From: Turnera subulata
Lineage: Eukaryota > Streptophyta > Magnoliopsida > Malpighiales > Passifloraceae
Length of the DNA: 64,000 bases
Direction: 5' to 3'
Assembly (NCBI GenBank): GCA_028386065.3
Contig: JAKUCV010000920.1
Span: 51,337 to 115,336 of the forward strand
The stretch's first letter is position 1. Every line of letters begins with the position of its first letter. The position numbers and the translations under genes are program-made. Under the pieces are notes generated by a model. It was not told the origin of the DNA and ran no database searches. It saw nothing but the letters and a program-made list of their open reading frames with translations. Positions 25,695-36,301 of the stretch are shown piece by piece.

Positions 25695-26883
25695 GCTGCC
25701 TACAACTTTACAAGCACTAAAATTTATGAAAAAAGGTAACAAAAAATCCTATTAATAATCTGAGTGAGTGGTATTGCTAGTCAAAACACATAATACTAGC
25801 TATGGGATCGCCATAACATCCCTATCTAGCTACAGAGGATTGAGAATACCCAAAGTGTTCCTGAAAATCATTTATACCTAACGCATGCATAGGTTCTAAT
25901 CATAGCTTATGGATAATTCTAGACGTCATAGCTTAAAGAAAGCGGTCCCAAAAATGTAATGGATTTTTTTTTGAGCAATTCCAATTTGCCTCTGTGTCCG
26001 TACCGTACGTGTCCTTTTTAGGTTTAGAATCTTTTTTCCATTAAATAAAGTATCCCATGAAAGGTTGTAACAGACGTGTGGTTTCTGTCAGAGGCAGATA
26101 ATTAAGGTGTCAGCCATGCAAAGTGTGCATTTAGTCAAGCAATTGGACGTCAGTTATATGAAAATCCTTGGCAGTAACAAAGCAGAAACTGAAGATGTCT
26201 GTTACGGTGCCTACTTAATTATATTGCTCTGCAACCAGATTCAGTCCGGTGGCTTCAATATTAAGCAATTGAGTACTCCCAAAAGGACACATTTTATACA
26301 CTCATTCATGGTTTCAAAAGGAAAAATTTTCTGTCGTTGAAATTCAACCTTCCAGGCGAAATTTAGTCTTTCATAGCTTAGGCAACGATAGTACAATAAC
26401 ATAGATTAGAGAGGATAGGCTCAAGTTCATTCTACTGTCATATTCGTCTCTTATCATATGATCTGGCACGTAAAATTATATTTATAAGAGAGTACTGACA
26501 TGATGTGTGCATGCGTTTTGTTAGGTTCGTAAAAAGTTGTGTTTTTTTTTTTCTTTGGAGTGTCCCATCAAGGCTACGGCAGGTGATGGTGCCAATCATG
26601 CAAAGCCAAAGTAAGTAAGGCGTTATCGGTTACCCTATACTATTATTATCGAAAACAAAGGCGTTATCCTATATGCAATGATAAAGCAATTAGATATATA
26701 TATATATATATCAGACTCGGACATCTTCGTCGTTATCCGGAAACTTCATTCTGTTCTTTCAATTACATATACAGTTGCTAATGATGTAAACATTTGTCGG
26801 TATGAAAGGGAAGGCCAGCATATGTTAAAGATTTCTCTTTAAAATCTCATCATTTGAAGAGCAAAAAAGCTTTGCCAGTAGAC
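25695..26883. other. Upstream region of CYP96A copy 1
   Basis: About 1.2 kb without a gene. A TA microsatellite lies at 26694-26711, about 170 bp before the start codon, and could double as a TATA element. Unlike copy 2, no clean TATAAA box sits 60-80 bp upstream of the ATG. Confidence 0.4.
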
Positions 26884-28449
26884 ATGGCGCCATTACTGAG
26901 CAATTTGGAGATCATCATGGCAGCAGTCATCGGTTGCTTCTTTCTCATCATCCTGCGTCGCTTCAGAAATCACGGTGACAGCCGTCCGAGGAACTGGCCA
27001 CTAGTGGGGATGGTACCGGAACTCCTCTTCCAGCTCCACCGGGTTCACGATTGGTGCACAGATGTTTTAGAGCGAAACGACTGCACTTTCCAGTTCAAAG
27101 GGCTGTGGGGTAGTAACATGGACTGGTTGGTCACGGCCGATCCCTCCAACATTCACCACATAATGAGCTCAAATTTCTCCAACTTCCCAAAGGGCAGCGA
27201 ATTCAAAGAAATCTTTGGTCTTTTGGGGGACGGGATTTTCAATTCTGACTCGGATTTGTGGAAGAGCCAGCGTAAACTTACTCGGGACATGATCGCACAT
27301 CGACTGTTCTACAAATTCTTGATCACGATCAGCCATGAGAAGGTGGAAAAGGGGCTGGTTCCGGTGCTGGAACATGTGGCGGAACATGGCTTGGTGGTGG
27401 ACTTGCAGGATTTATTCCAGAGATTCACCTTTGATGCAACATGCTTGATTGTTACAGGGCACGACCCAGGATGCCTATCCATAAGTTTCCCCGAGGTGGC
27501 TTTTTCAAAGGCCATGGATGACGCCATGGAAGCACTCTTTCATCGACATATTATACCAGAGATCATTTGGAAGCTGCAGAGGCGGCTGGACGTTGGAGAG
27601 GAGAAGAAACTGAGACAGGCATGGAAAACACTGGATGGGGTCATAGGTGGAATTATATCGTCCAAGAAGGAAGAACTAAGCCAACGAATGGGAAAGAAAG
27701 AAGAATTAGCTGATGAACAGGGCATGGATATGTTAACGTCGTATATGAAAGGAGATGGCAAAATTGAAACGGGATTGAAATCATCAGATGACAAGTTTAT
27801 GCGTGACACGGTAATAAACATGTTGCTCGCTGGCCGAGACACAACAAGTTCAGGTCTCTCTTGGTTCTTCTGGCTTGTTTCAAGGAACCCACATGTGGAG
27901 GGAAAGATAAGGGAAGAGCTGAGAGCAACCCTTCAGCCTGAGGCAGATGAAAGTGAGGGAGCTCGTGAATGGCGGTTGTTTGATGTGGAAGTGCTCAAAA
28001 GGCTGCCTTATCTACATGGTGCGCTCTGCGAATCACTGAGGCTGTACCCGCCAGTCCCGTTCCAGCACAAGTCTCCTTTGACACCGGACACCCTTCCAAG
28101 CGGTCACCGGGTCAATCCTGAGATGAAGGTGTTTTTTTCTTTGTATTCAATGGGAAGGATGACTTCCATATGGGGGCATGATTGTTTGGAATTTAAGCCA
28201 GAAAGATGGATTACGAATGGTGGAGGGATCAAGCACGAGCCTTCTTACAAGTTTTTAGCATTCAATGCAGGACCCAGGACTTGTCTGGGCAAGGATATAG
28301 CCTTCCTTCAAATGAAGGCAGTTGCTGCGGCCATCATCTACAACTACAGGGTTCAACCGGTGCCTGGGCAGACTGTCACCCCCAGTCATTCCATTATCCT
28401 TCACATGAAGACTGGCCTGAAGATTAAGCTTTTTAAGAGAACAGATTAG
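26884..28449 (+). CDS. Cytochrome P450, CYP96A-like, copy 1
   Basis: Intronless, 521 aa. ATG at 26884 is chosen because MAPLLSNLEII aligns with MASILVNLEII of the paralogue at 48607; in-frame codons just upstream contain no ATG. An N-terminal membrane anchor (about 8-28) is followed by the proline-rich hinge RPRNWPLVGM, I-helix oxygen-activation motif AGRDTT (316-321), ExxR ESLR (383-386), FKPERW, and heme loop FNAGPRTCLG with the ligand Cys467. All key P450 residues are present. CYP96A belongs to the CYP86 clan, whose members hydroxylate fatty acids or alkanes; Arabidopsis CYP96A15 is the mid-chain alkane hydroxylase of cuticular wax. It should act in the ER. Exact substrate is unknown. The paralogue lies 18.6 kb away in tail-to-tail orientation. 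Confidence 0.93.
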   Translation: MAPLLSNLEIIMAAVIGCFFLIILRRFRNHGDSRPRNWPLVGMVPELLFQLHRVHDWCTDVLERNDCTFQFKGLWGSNMDWLVTADPSNIHHIMSSNFSNFPKGSEFKEIFGLLGDGIFNSDSDLWKSQRKLTRDMIAHRLFYKFLITISHEKVEKGLVPVLEHVAEHGLVVDLQDLFQRFTFDATCLIVTGHDPGCLSISFPEVAFSKAMDDAMEALFHRHIIPEIIWKLQRRLDVGEEKKLRQAWKTLDGVIGGIISSKKEELSQRMGKKEELADEQGMDMLTSYMKGDGKIETGLKSSDDKFMRDTVINMLLAGRDTTSSGLSWFFWLVSRNPHVEGKIREELRATLQPEADESEGAREWRLFDVEVLKRLPYLHGALCESLRLYPPVPFQHKSPLTPDTLPSGHRVNPEMKVFFSLYSMGRMTSIWGHDCLEFKPERWITNGGGIKHEPSYKFLAFNAGPRTCLGKDIAFLQMKAVAAAIIYNYRVQPVPGQTVTPSHSIILHMKTGLKIKLFKRTD

Positions 28450-28949
28450 TAAGCATATCATCAATCCATGCTATATTGTATTATGGTATGTTATCACTTA
28501 TGAGTGAATTGAGCAGTTAGTTTTGTGCACTTGGGCCGTGGGTACATATATAATTATATCCAGGTTTAGTAGACTCTCTCGAGTAAATCTCTGTCTATTC
28601 TGAGTCAGTCTCCTGGATGTAATTTGTTTGTATTTCTCTTAAAACTCTAATAAAATATTGACGGCTTTTAAAAAAGAAGGAATTATAAAGGTCTTGAAAG
28701 TTGGTAATGGCGAATCAGAACGCGACTTATCGTTCTAATCGTTGATAGTCTGAAAGCAGTAGCAAGGGGACACTGCACCAATTGGGGTGGAGGGTGAGGG
28801 CACCACACTCAACCTAGACATGTCAATCTACTTCAGTTACTAGCTTTACCGATAAATGTCGTCGTCATCATATATACTTGTTATACTCTACACCAAACGG
28901 ACAACGGAATATACATCAAGACCTCTGTACCTAAATTGTACCTAAACTG
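28450..28949. other. 3' flank of CYP96A copy 1
   Basis: Contains the likely 3' UTR; CTAATAAAATATTG near 28647 includes a canonical AATAAA signal. The right end carries a local repeat ACCTAAATTGT / ACCTAAACTGG next to the Mutator-like element. Confidence 0.5.
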
Positions 28950-29869
28950 GGGTTAATGCATCAAAATGTCACTAAACTTTATTATTTTCATCACAGTCCT
29001 TAAACAAAATATTGGGTGATTTATGTCCCTAAATTGGTGCGGAACAGAGTGTAATGGCCCATTTTCCTACAGTAGCAGGTTTTGGATGTGAGACCCACAT
29101 TCTGTTAAATAAAAAATTATTTTCTTACTTTATAGATATTCCACATCAATTGTTTATAATAAAAATTTTTTAAAAAATTGGAATTTAAAAAATGTTGGAA
29201 ATATAAAAAGATATGTAAATTAAAAAGCCGCCTTTGCTCCCTCTCTCCTCTGTGCGCGTTACAACCGTCAATCCGCAGCCCGACTACTCCTCTACCTCGC
29301 GCTGCCGATTCTCCTTCTTTAGAGAAATGGGCGTGTGGAAACTCGAACTAGGGATATCTACGTGAGTTAACTGGGGGCCAAACCACTCAGCTACCTAATC
29401 TGTGATGATATTTCTACCCTATTGTAGTATAAGAATTAAAATCTAGAATCTAGGGGGGCCTGGCCCCTGCTTGCCCCCTGGATCCACCCCTGAATTTAAT
29501 ATACCCCTGGATCCGCCACTAAATTTAATATGCGATGAACAGTAGCCAGGAAGTCACAAACCAGGTGGACATGAACAGTACTTGGCCGAACCCGACGATT
29601 CAGGAATATTTGATAATATTTTTACTAAAAATATGAAGTGGATACCAAAAAATAAAAACATAATTTTATTTTTTAATGAGATTATTGGGTGTGGGGCTCA
29701 CATATATTTTTCAAATTACAATTCTTTATTCAACAGTAGGCGGATCCTACATCCAAAACCGGTTAGTGCAGGAAAATGGCCTATTACACTCAGTTCCTCC
29801 CAAGTTTAGGGACATAAATCACCCAATACTTTGTTTAGGGAAAACTGTGACATTTTTATGCATTAACCC
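28950..29869. mobile_element. Mutator-like long-TIR element, 920 bp
   Basis: TIRs of about 200 bp start GGGTTAATGCAT and end ATGCATTAACCC; the arms share blocks such as TATTGGGTGATTTATGTCCC. A 10-bp TSD ACCTAAA(C/T)TG with one mismatch flanks it (28940-28949 and 29870-29879). The arms have small indels, so it is older than the element at 7576. No transposase is encoded. A tRNA-like unit lies inside. Confidence 0.75.
29330..29402 (-). repeat. tRNA-like / SINE-type fragment inside the long-TIR element
   Basis: On the reverse strand TAGCTGAGTGG (29393-29383) resembles a Pol III A box and AGTTCGAGTTT (29349-29339) a B box, at tRNA-like spacing. The cloverleaf does not close as an intact tRNA gene, so this is more likely a SINE head or tRNA relic. 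Confidence 0.4.
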
Positions 29870-30401
29870 ACCTAAATTGAGGTCTAAGTACGTACTTGTA
29901 GTTTATTATAGTAGCATCAGATATATCAATGTCCCGTTAGCTCCATTTTTTTGACTGCATGTGCATGGTCTTAGGCTCTAATTCATCATCCTTTTTGTGA
30001 AAAGTATCTCACTCCATTGCTGGACTAATTTTTCCATGTGGCTCCGCACCTCACTCTTGTGTGGTGGAACCACTACCAATAGCACAATTTTCATAACTCC
30101 ATACACGGATATTGAAAAATTGGTATGTTCCCTCCTATGATGATTTGCAAGGCGACCAATTACTTTTAGTGTCTTGCATCTCGATCGTATTTTATTCCCG
30201 ATATTTCCTCCATCGTGGTAGCAAGTTTGACAAGCATGGCGTCTTGCCGAACCTGGAAATTCATCTATTCCTCCACGAGAGTTTACCACTATATTAAATC
30301 GTCTTGCATCTATGTACCCATGAATCTCCTCAAAGCCCTCTCGACCGTTGCTCATCAATGCATAAGTTTTCACCCTTGTTGCTAATATTTGGGACGGTAA
30401 G
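29870..30401. other. Short gene-free flank left of the gag-protease retroelement
   Basis: No known gene. A reverse-strand frame at 29978-30373 (131 aa from a GTG) has no recognisable domain and no ATG near its start. Confidence 0.4.
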
Positions 30402-30534
30402 TGTCACGCGATGCGGGACAAGGGCTCAAGAATTGTGCGGAGAATTCTAGAGAGGCCCGGGATGCGCAAGAAATGTGTGGACTTTTCCGGAGAATGGCGG
30501 AATTCTCTAGATGGTGGTGGTACATACTAGAGAG

Positions 30535-30715
30535 TTCTAGAATATTCTAGAGAGGTGTGGAATTCTCTAGAACCTTGGAGAAGACTCTAGAGAATTCTAG
30601 AAGTGGATGGAAGGTCCTCGAAGTTCTGGAAGGGTCTAGAACCTCCTGGAACCTTATGGAACATTATGGAATATTTGGGAAGCTTGGGGAATGTTCTAGA
30701 GTGTCTAGAACATTC
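30535..30715 (+). promoter_or_regulatory. Cluster of heat-shock-element motifs in the 5' LTR
   Basis: Three-module HSE TTCTAGAATATTC at 30535-30547 (TTCnnGAAnnTTC) continues in phase with TAGAG. A second cluster GAATGTTCTAGAG starts at 30689, and GAACATTC lies at 30708-30715. Single TTCnnGAA pairs occur at 30595-30602 and 30624-30631. They lie upstream of the LTR TATA box CTATAAATAG at 30841-30850. The same array is kept in the 3' LTR (32937-33117; TATA at 33243). HSEs are heat-shock-factor sites; heat activation of this element is inference. Confidence 0.6.
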
Positions 30716-31179
30716 TAGGCCAAGTGATAAGGATGGGTAGATATTTATGGTAGAAATATCTAGAACTTGTATTTGTAGCCATTGGATCGTGGAGCCTTCT
30801 AGAGGCGCGATCCTAGCCATCCATTGAGGAGGTGGATGGCCTATAAATAGGAGAGGGGTTTCCTCATTTTGAATAGTAGATGGGAACTTTGGGTTTTTAA
30901 GTGTAAAGAGCACGGGTCTCACACTTGTGTAAACACTTTGGGATTTAATACACACTTTTCTTTCCTCCAATACTTTTTTGAGTGTTCTCTTGCTAGCATG
31001 GTAGCGGGGTTTAGGCTGACTTAGGCTTGAGATTGGGGTTCTTGCCTAAGTGCCGCACGGACTATTGTTGGGGACTCGTAGTTTCGTGACAATTGGTGGC
31101 AGAGTTTGCATTCCAAAACTCCCGGCCCGTGACAGTTGGTAGCGGAGCAAGGTTCGCTAGCGTGGGAGATCGTGTGGAA

Positions 31180-32803
31180 ATGGCCACTGGGGAGGCCAAC
31201 GTTGGTATTGTTGAAGGAGAGCACGTTCCTAAGGAGGAACAACACGTCTCTAAAGGTAGCAAGAAGTCTTCTAGGGAGAAGATTTTGGAGTGGGATCGCC
31301 TAGCCGAAAGCGAGTCAAGGCTTGCGCGGGTGTCGCTTGCCGTTGCGGATATAGGCGACAAGGTTGAGGATTTGGGCCAAGGCATCAAGGAGCAATGGTC
31401 GGGGGACCTTATGGAGCTCCTTGGGGAGATGCAAGACACTCTCAACGTAGTCGTGGACTTGTGGAGGAAGGAGCTGGACAATTTTTGGGGCCGCCAAGAC
31501 CACATTTTGGAGAAACTTACTACCATTATGGAGGAGATGCGTGCCATGAAAGAGGAGATGCAAGAGATCAAAAGGGATTGGTCTCTTTGCAAGAGAGCCA
31601 TCGCACAAGGGAACGTGGTGGCAACTTGGGAGTCGAAGGTGGACGTAACTAAGCCGAAGGCCTACGATGTGGCTCGTAATGTGAAGGAGTTGGACAACTT
31701 CCTTTTTAGTTGCGAGTGCTACTTTGATGGCATGGGAATCCGAGACGAGGCCAAGAAGGTTAGTACCGCGTCCCTCTACCTTTGTGATTTGGCTACTCTT
31801 TGGTGGAGACATAGGTACGCGGACATAGAGAGGGGCACCGTCTATATCGACACTTGGGCTGATTTCAAGAGGGAGATTAAGGCCCAATTTTACCCACGAA
31901 ATGTTGAGCTTGAGGCGCGGAGTAGGCTTCGTCGGCTCACTCATAAAGGGAGCATTCGGGAGTACGTGAAGGAGTTCATGGAAGTCTTGTTGGAGATACC
32001 CGATATGCCTGACAAGGAAGCTCTGTTTGCTTTCTTGGATGGCCTGTAGGGGTGGGCCAAGTTGGAGCTTCAAAGGCGTGGGGTGCAAGACCTCAATGCC
32101 GCAATTGCCGCAACGGAGTCGCTAATAGAATTTAATAAGTTCGAGTCTTCCAAGTCGAAAGGTTCGAAGGAAAACTCGGGCAAAAGTGGCGGAGCGACTA
32201 GCGATACCGAGGAGGCGTCGCACTATGCGAAGGAGGACAAAGGAAAAAGCCACAAGCCGAAGTTGGAGAAGCCGAGAGCTGATCATGGGAAAGAGAAGGC
32301 AAGTGGTGAATGGAAGAAATTGGAGTGCTTCCTTTGCAGTGGTCCGCACATGGTATATAATTGCCCGCAGCGTGGAAAGCTAGCAGCACTCGTTCGGGGG
32401 AACAAGGAGAAGGGAGAGTGCTCCAACAAGAACGATGCCGAAGAGGAACCAAGGATGGGATCACTCCGATTGCTTGGCGTGGTCAAGGCAAAGACCGAGG
32501 AGAAGGTCGAGCATAAGGGGCGCATGTACGTGGTTGCCAAGATTGGCGAGAAGGAAACTAAGGCGTTGATTGACACGGGGGCCACGCATAACTTCATCCA
32601 AAGGTCCAAGGCATAAAGGGTTGGTATTAAATTCGGGGAGGAGTATCGATGGTTGAAGGCCGTCAACTCCGAAGCTAAGCCAATTCTTGGAGTCGCACGC
32701 GAGGTCGACATAACCATTGGGGAATGGCGCGGGAAGATCGATCTCACAGTTGTTGACATGGATGAGTATCCAATTGTGCTAGGCGCAAACAAGTGGGGGA
32801 GAA
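31180..32803 (+). pseudogene. gag-protease polyprotein frame with two nonsense codons
   Basis: One reading frame from ATG at 31180 to the polypurine tract, broken by TAG at 32047-32049 and TAA at 32614-32616. N-terminal acidic and coiled-coil-like region (about 1-150); retrotransposon gag domain (about 165-290: LCDLATLWWRHRYAD, TWADFKREIKAQFYP, GSIREYVKEF); zinc knuckle CFLCSGPHMVYNC (near 32329); aspartic protease active site ALIDTGATHNF (near 32562), with its catalytic Asp-Thr-Gly intact, followed by the C-terminal half of the fold (VDMDEYPIVLGANKW). The frame then runs directly into the polypurine tract, so pol was lost as a block. Both stops could come from single base changes, so the coding capacity was lost recently. 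Confidence 0.85.
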
Positions 32804-33360
32804 TGTCACGCGGTGCGCGACAAGGGCTCAAGAATTGCGCGGAGAATTCTAGAGAGGCCCGGAATGCGCAAGAAATGTGTGGACTTTTCCGGAGAATGGC
32901 GGAATTCTCTAGATGGTGGTGGTACATACTAGAGAGTTCTAGAATATTCTAGAGGGGTTTGGAATTCTCTAGAACCTTGGAGAAGACTCTAGAGAATTCT
33001 AGAAGTGGGTGGAAGGTCCTAGAAGTTCTGGAAGGGTCTAGAACCTCCTGGAACCTTGTGGAACATTATAGAATATTTAGGAAGCTTGGGGAATGTTCTA
33101 GAGTGTCTAGAACATTCTAGGCCAAGTGATAAGGATGGGTAGATATTTATGGTAGAAATATCTAGAACTTGTATTTGTAGTCATTGGATCGTGGAGCCTT
33201 CTAGAGGCGCAATCCTAGCCATCCATTGAGGAGGTGGATGACCTATAAATAGGAGAAGGGTTTCCTCATTTTGAGTAGTAGATGGGAACTTTGGGGTTTT
33301 AAGTGTAAAGAGCACGGGACTCACACTTGTGTAAACACTTTGGGATTTAATACACACTTT
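32804..33360 (+). repeat. 3' LTR of the gag-protease element, truncated
   Basis: Matches 30402-30960 in order, including HSE clusters and TATA box, and stops at the junction with TGTGAATACCC. The last ~130 bp of the LTR found at 30961-31091 are absent here and not seen elsewhere in the window. Confidence 0.88.
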
Positions 33361-34967
33361 TGTGAATACCCAAATTTGACCCACGAATTTTCCACAAAGT
33401 TTAGGTTTTAAACATATTTGAACTTAGGGTTAATGAGATGATTTGATCTTAGGAGTAAGACACATTTAAGAATTTATCTTAGTGGAAACAATGCATTTTA
33501 GTAATTTGAGCCTTTGTATATTGGACTACTAGGATTAATAAGATGATTTAATCTTAGGACAAAATATATAATAAGGTTTATTTTGTGTTTATTTCATTAC
33601 TTGGGCCTCTTATCTATCTTTATTCCAATTTTAGTTAGATGATTTATCTTTGGATTTAAGGATGGGTTTCAGAGCCCAAGTTAATAGATTCTCCAGAGTT
33701 TAGTTAGCCCATAAACACTTTGCTTGCAGACTAATTTTGATTCTGATTTTCGTGGAAAATCAGAATCAAATCACCCTTTAATTGGTAAAGGTGTTTTTGG
33801 TATGATTTTGCTTAAAATGGGTGTTAATGTGTAATCAATCAGTTATGGAATGATTTAGAGGAGTAGTAATCAAGTAATTGAGTGATTCTGGGTTGATTAG
33901 GGGTTGATTACGCAGTAGGATCAAATCAGGGCTGAATTAGGGGGATTGGGGGTTCAAAAATGGAAAGAACGAGTGACACGCGGGGTGACCGGCGGTCATC
34001 TCGCGACGACCGCCAGGTGCTGGCGGTCATCCTCACATGACCGCCGGCACTGGCTGACTAGATAACCGCCGGTAGTGGCGGTCATAGGTGCCCAGATCCC
34101 CCGATTTTCTCCGATTTTATTTCTAATTCGATCCTATGGGGTTTTGGGCCAGATTTTCGGGCATAATCTTCACCATTAAGCAAGTCCACGCCTTTAGGCT
34201 TCCCAGAACAGTATAAATAGGACCCCTCACACACATTTCAAAGGGGGGAATCTCTGATCACAAACTTTTCTCATATATACACCTATAAGCCTCGAGTGCT
34301 TGGAGAAACTCTACTTTTCCAAGCCTAAAAATACATTCTTTAGGCAGAAACTCTAAAGAAATTTCGTGGGAGGCTTTAGTAATAGTCCAACAAGGAGAGG
34401 TCAAGAAGAAGATCAACCATAGAGCTTAGAAGCGGCAAGAAGGTGGGTATAGAACTCAACCCATTGCATGGAGCTAGAGGAGGGCTACAAGAGGTAACAC
34501 TAAACCCTCTTTATATTGATCTTTGTTAATTATATGCTGATGCTTTTGATGATGTAAGTGGCCGATTTGTGCCATGTTTAGAACTACGTGGCTTTGACCC
34601 CGGTCACTCGGGTACGTAGGTAGTCTCGATCTTACAACGAGATGCAAGCCAAATCTTCTTCTTCTCCCCTTATCTTTATTTTCCACACATGCACACTTGC
34701 ACCAGGCACACTTGCGTTTCATAATTGCACATAGTCTCGACCCAACACGGATGGGTGCCTAACACCTTCCCATCTGTGACGAACCCCCGATCCCATAACT
34801 TTGGTTCTCCATGACCATGTAGCCTAGAGGAGTCATATTAAGGTTTTTCCCAAGTTTTGTCCTTAATAAAATTTGGGTGGCGACTCCAATATTATGGGAT
34901 TGACCCGAGGAAGAAGGTGAAAGGATTAGGTGAATAGGTCCAAGTGATTTTGGGTCGGGTATTCACA
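33361..34967 (+). mobile_element. LTR of a Tat/Ogre-like Ty3 element
   Basis: 1,607 bp with 11-bp inverted ends TGTGAATACCC / GGGTATTCACA. It carries TATAAATAGG at 34212-34221 as core promoter and is followed at once by a primer-binding site TTGGCGACTCCGCTGGGGA (34969-34987). So it is a 5' LTR read left to right. The Tat/Ogre assignment rests on PBS type and LTR length and is inference. No gag or pol follows; the downstream 1.3 kb is non-coding and is interrupted by another retroelement. Confidence 0.8.
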
Positions 34968-36301
34968 GTTGGCGACTCCGCTGGGGAAGTAGTGGGTTCA
35001 AGAGACTTTGTGCAATTGTCGGATCTTGTGTGCCTTTTATGTGTCATCATAAGTGCCTTGCATACATGATGATTAATGTGAAGCCTCTACCGTAAGAGGG
35101 CGAGGGAATCTAAATCTGCTACATGCTTCCCTTAAGTGATAGTGGTTTGAGTGAACCCGTTTCTCAATGCTTAGGAATGATGGAATTAATTGGCCTAGGA
35201 CCTCAGGCGATATTCATTATCACATGTGAGTAGGTCAGCCTATTCCCTAGCGGCAATCTCTAGCCCCCAACCAGCTGCATACCCTGAGCATCTCATGCAT
35301 ATTGAATCAATAAGTGGTATGTGCATTTTTTGTGTGGTTATTATTGTGGATTCTTGTTATATCCCATCATGATTTTCCCACCGTTTTCAAATGTCTTGAA
35401 AAAAAAAACAAAGCTTGAGTTTAGGATTCCTAATGACCATGAACCAGCTATCATTAGAATTGAACCCTAAGGACACTAGGAGTGGGTAGTGCCTTAGTTG
35501 GAAGGAGATGGTGAAGATATTGGGGACGAGGGATATATCATATGGCATTGAATCTTAGTAGACGGGGAGATGGGGAAGACATTGGGAGTCATGGAGGTAT
35601 CATGAGGTTGAAGGTGGAAGGAAGGCAGAGACAGTGGCGAAGCATCCACTTAAGACACCAAGGTGACTTTGGGCCTTCTCGTGAGAGGAGATGTAAGCCC
35701 CAGTAACTATAGTAGAAGAGGTGAGGCGAAGTGATCTGATTAGGCCTTCTTCAGAGATGCAGATGTAAGCCCCAGTCTTTACTTGAGAATCAAGCCGATG
35801 ATCCAAGATGAGAAGTCGAGATGAAGAGCCAAGTTGAGGAGCCCAAGTAAGAAGTTGAGGGAGAAGAACTATACGATGAGAAGTAAAGTTGATAGGCCAA
35901 GCCGAGCTGACGAGAATTGATCATACTAGCTAAGACAAGTCCAAGGGGGCCTTCTCATGGGAAGAAGTGTAAATCCCATTCTTTGGGGGAAGAAACAATG
36001 AAGAAGAGCGCACGAAGAGATGTGAGAAGTGACGATGGTGAATGAGATGATAATAGGATATGATAATGAGGGGGATGATGGGAGCAATGACAAGGCAGTA
36101 CTAGTATGGGAACAATGAGATGAGGCAACAGAGGTGATGCGTTCCAAGAGACCACTCAATGATGTTAAGGGTAGAAGAGAACTACAAGTGTGGGAGGAGT
36201 TGATTAGAGACCATGGGCCAAATTGTTAAGCACGGGTAGGGTGATGACCAAGAATCGGGAGGGGTGTCATAGTTGTTCATTAGAGTCTAGCGAACTATAC
36301 T
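34968..36301 (+). other. Non-coding leader of the Tat/Ogre-like element
   Basis: Purine-rich sequence with no long frame. Degenerate copies of GGCCTTCTCGTGAGAGGAGA plus TGTAAGCCCCAGT occur near 35673, 35742 and 35949. The last five bases (36297-36301, ATACT) are the left TSD of the next retroelement. Confidence 0.55.

Larger units (their letters stand above)
30402..33360 (+). mobile_element. Ty3-type LTR retrotransposon with gag and protease only
   Basis: The 5' LTR is 30402-31091 (TGTCACGC...GTGACA, 690 bp). A primer-binding-site-like TTGGTGGCAGAG follows at 31093. The internal region encodes gag and protease, then reaches a polypurine tract AAGTGGGGGAGAA (32791-32803) immediately before the 3' LTR at 32804. 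The 3' LTR is cut at 33360, where another LTR begins. No reverse transcriptase, RNase H or integrase is present, so it is non-autonomous. The 5' flank ends GGTAAG; the TSD cannot be tested because the 3' end is lost. LTR copies are closely similar, with scattered differences. Confidence 0.88.

Noticed and set aside
26854..26883. Upstream extension of CYP96A copy 1 by ten codons
   Set aside because: It would need a TTG start; the first ATG in frame is at 26884 and aligns with the paralogue's start.
29978..30373. 131-codon reverse frame
   Set aside because: Begins at GTG, has no recognisable domain and sits between mobile elements; kept only as a remark in the flank entry.
30402..33360. Two similar 560-bp blocks as a CRISPR-like or satellite repeat
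   Set aside because: They bound gag-protease coding with PBS and polypurine tract, so they are LTRs. No CRISPR array exists in this plant DNA.
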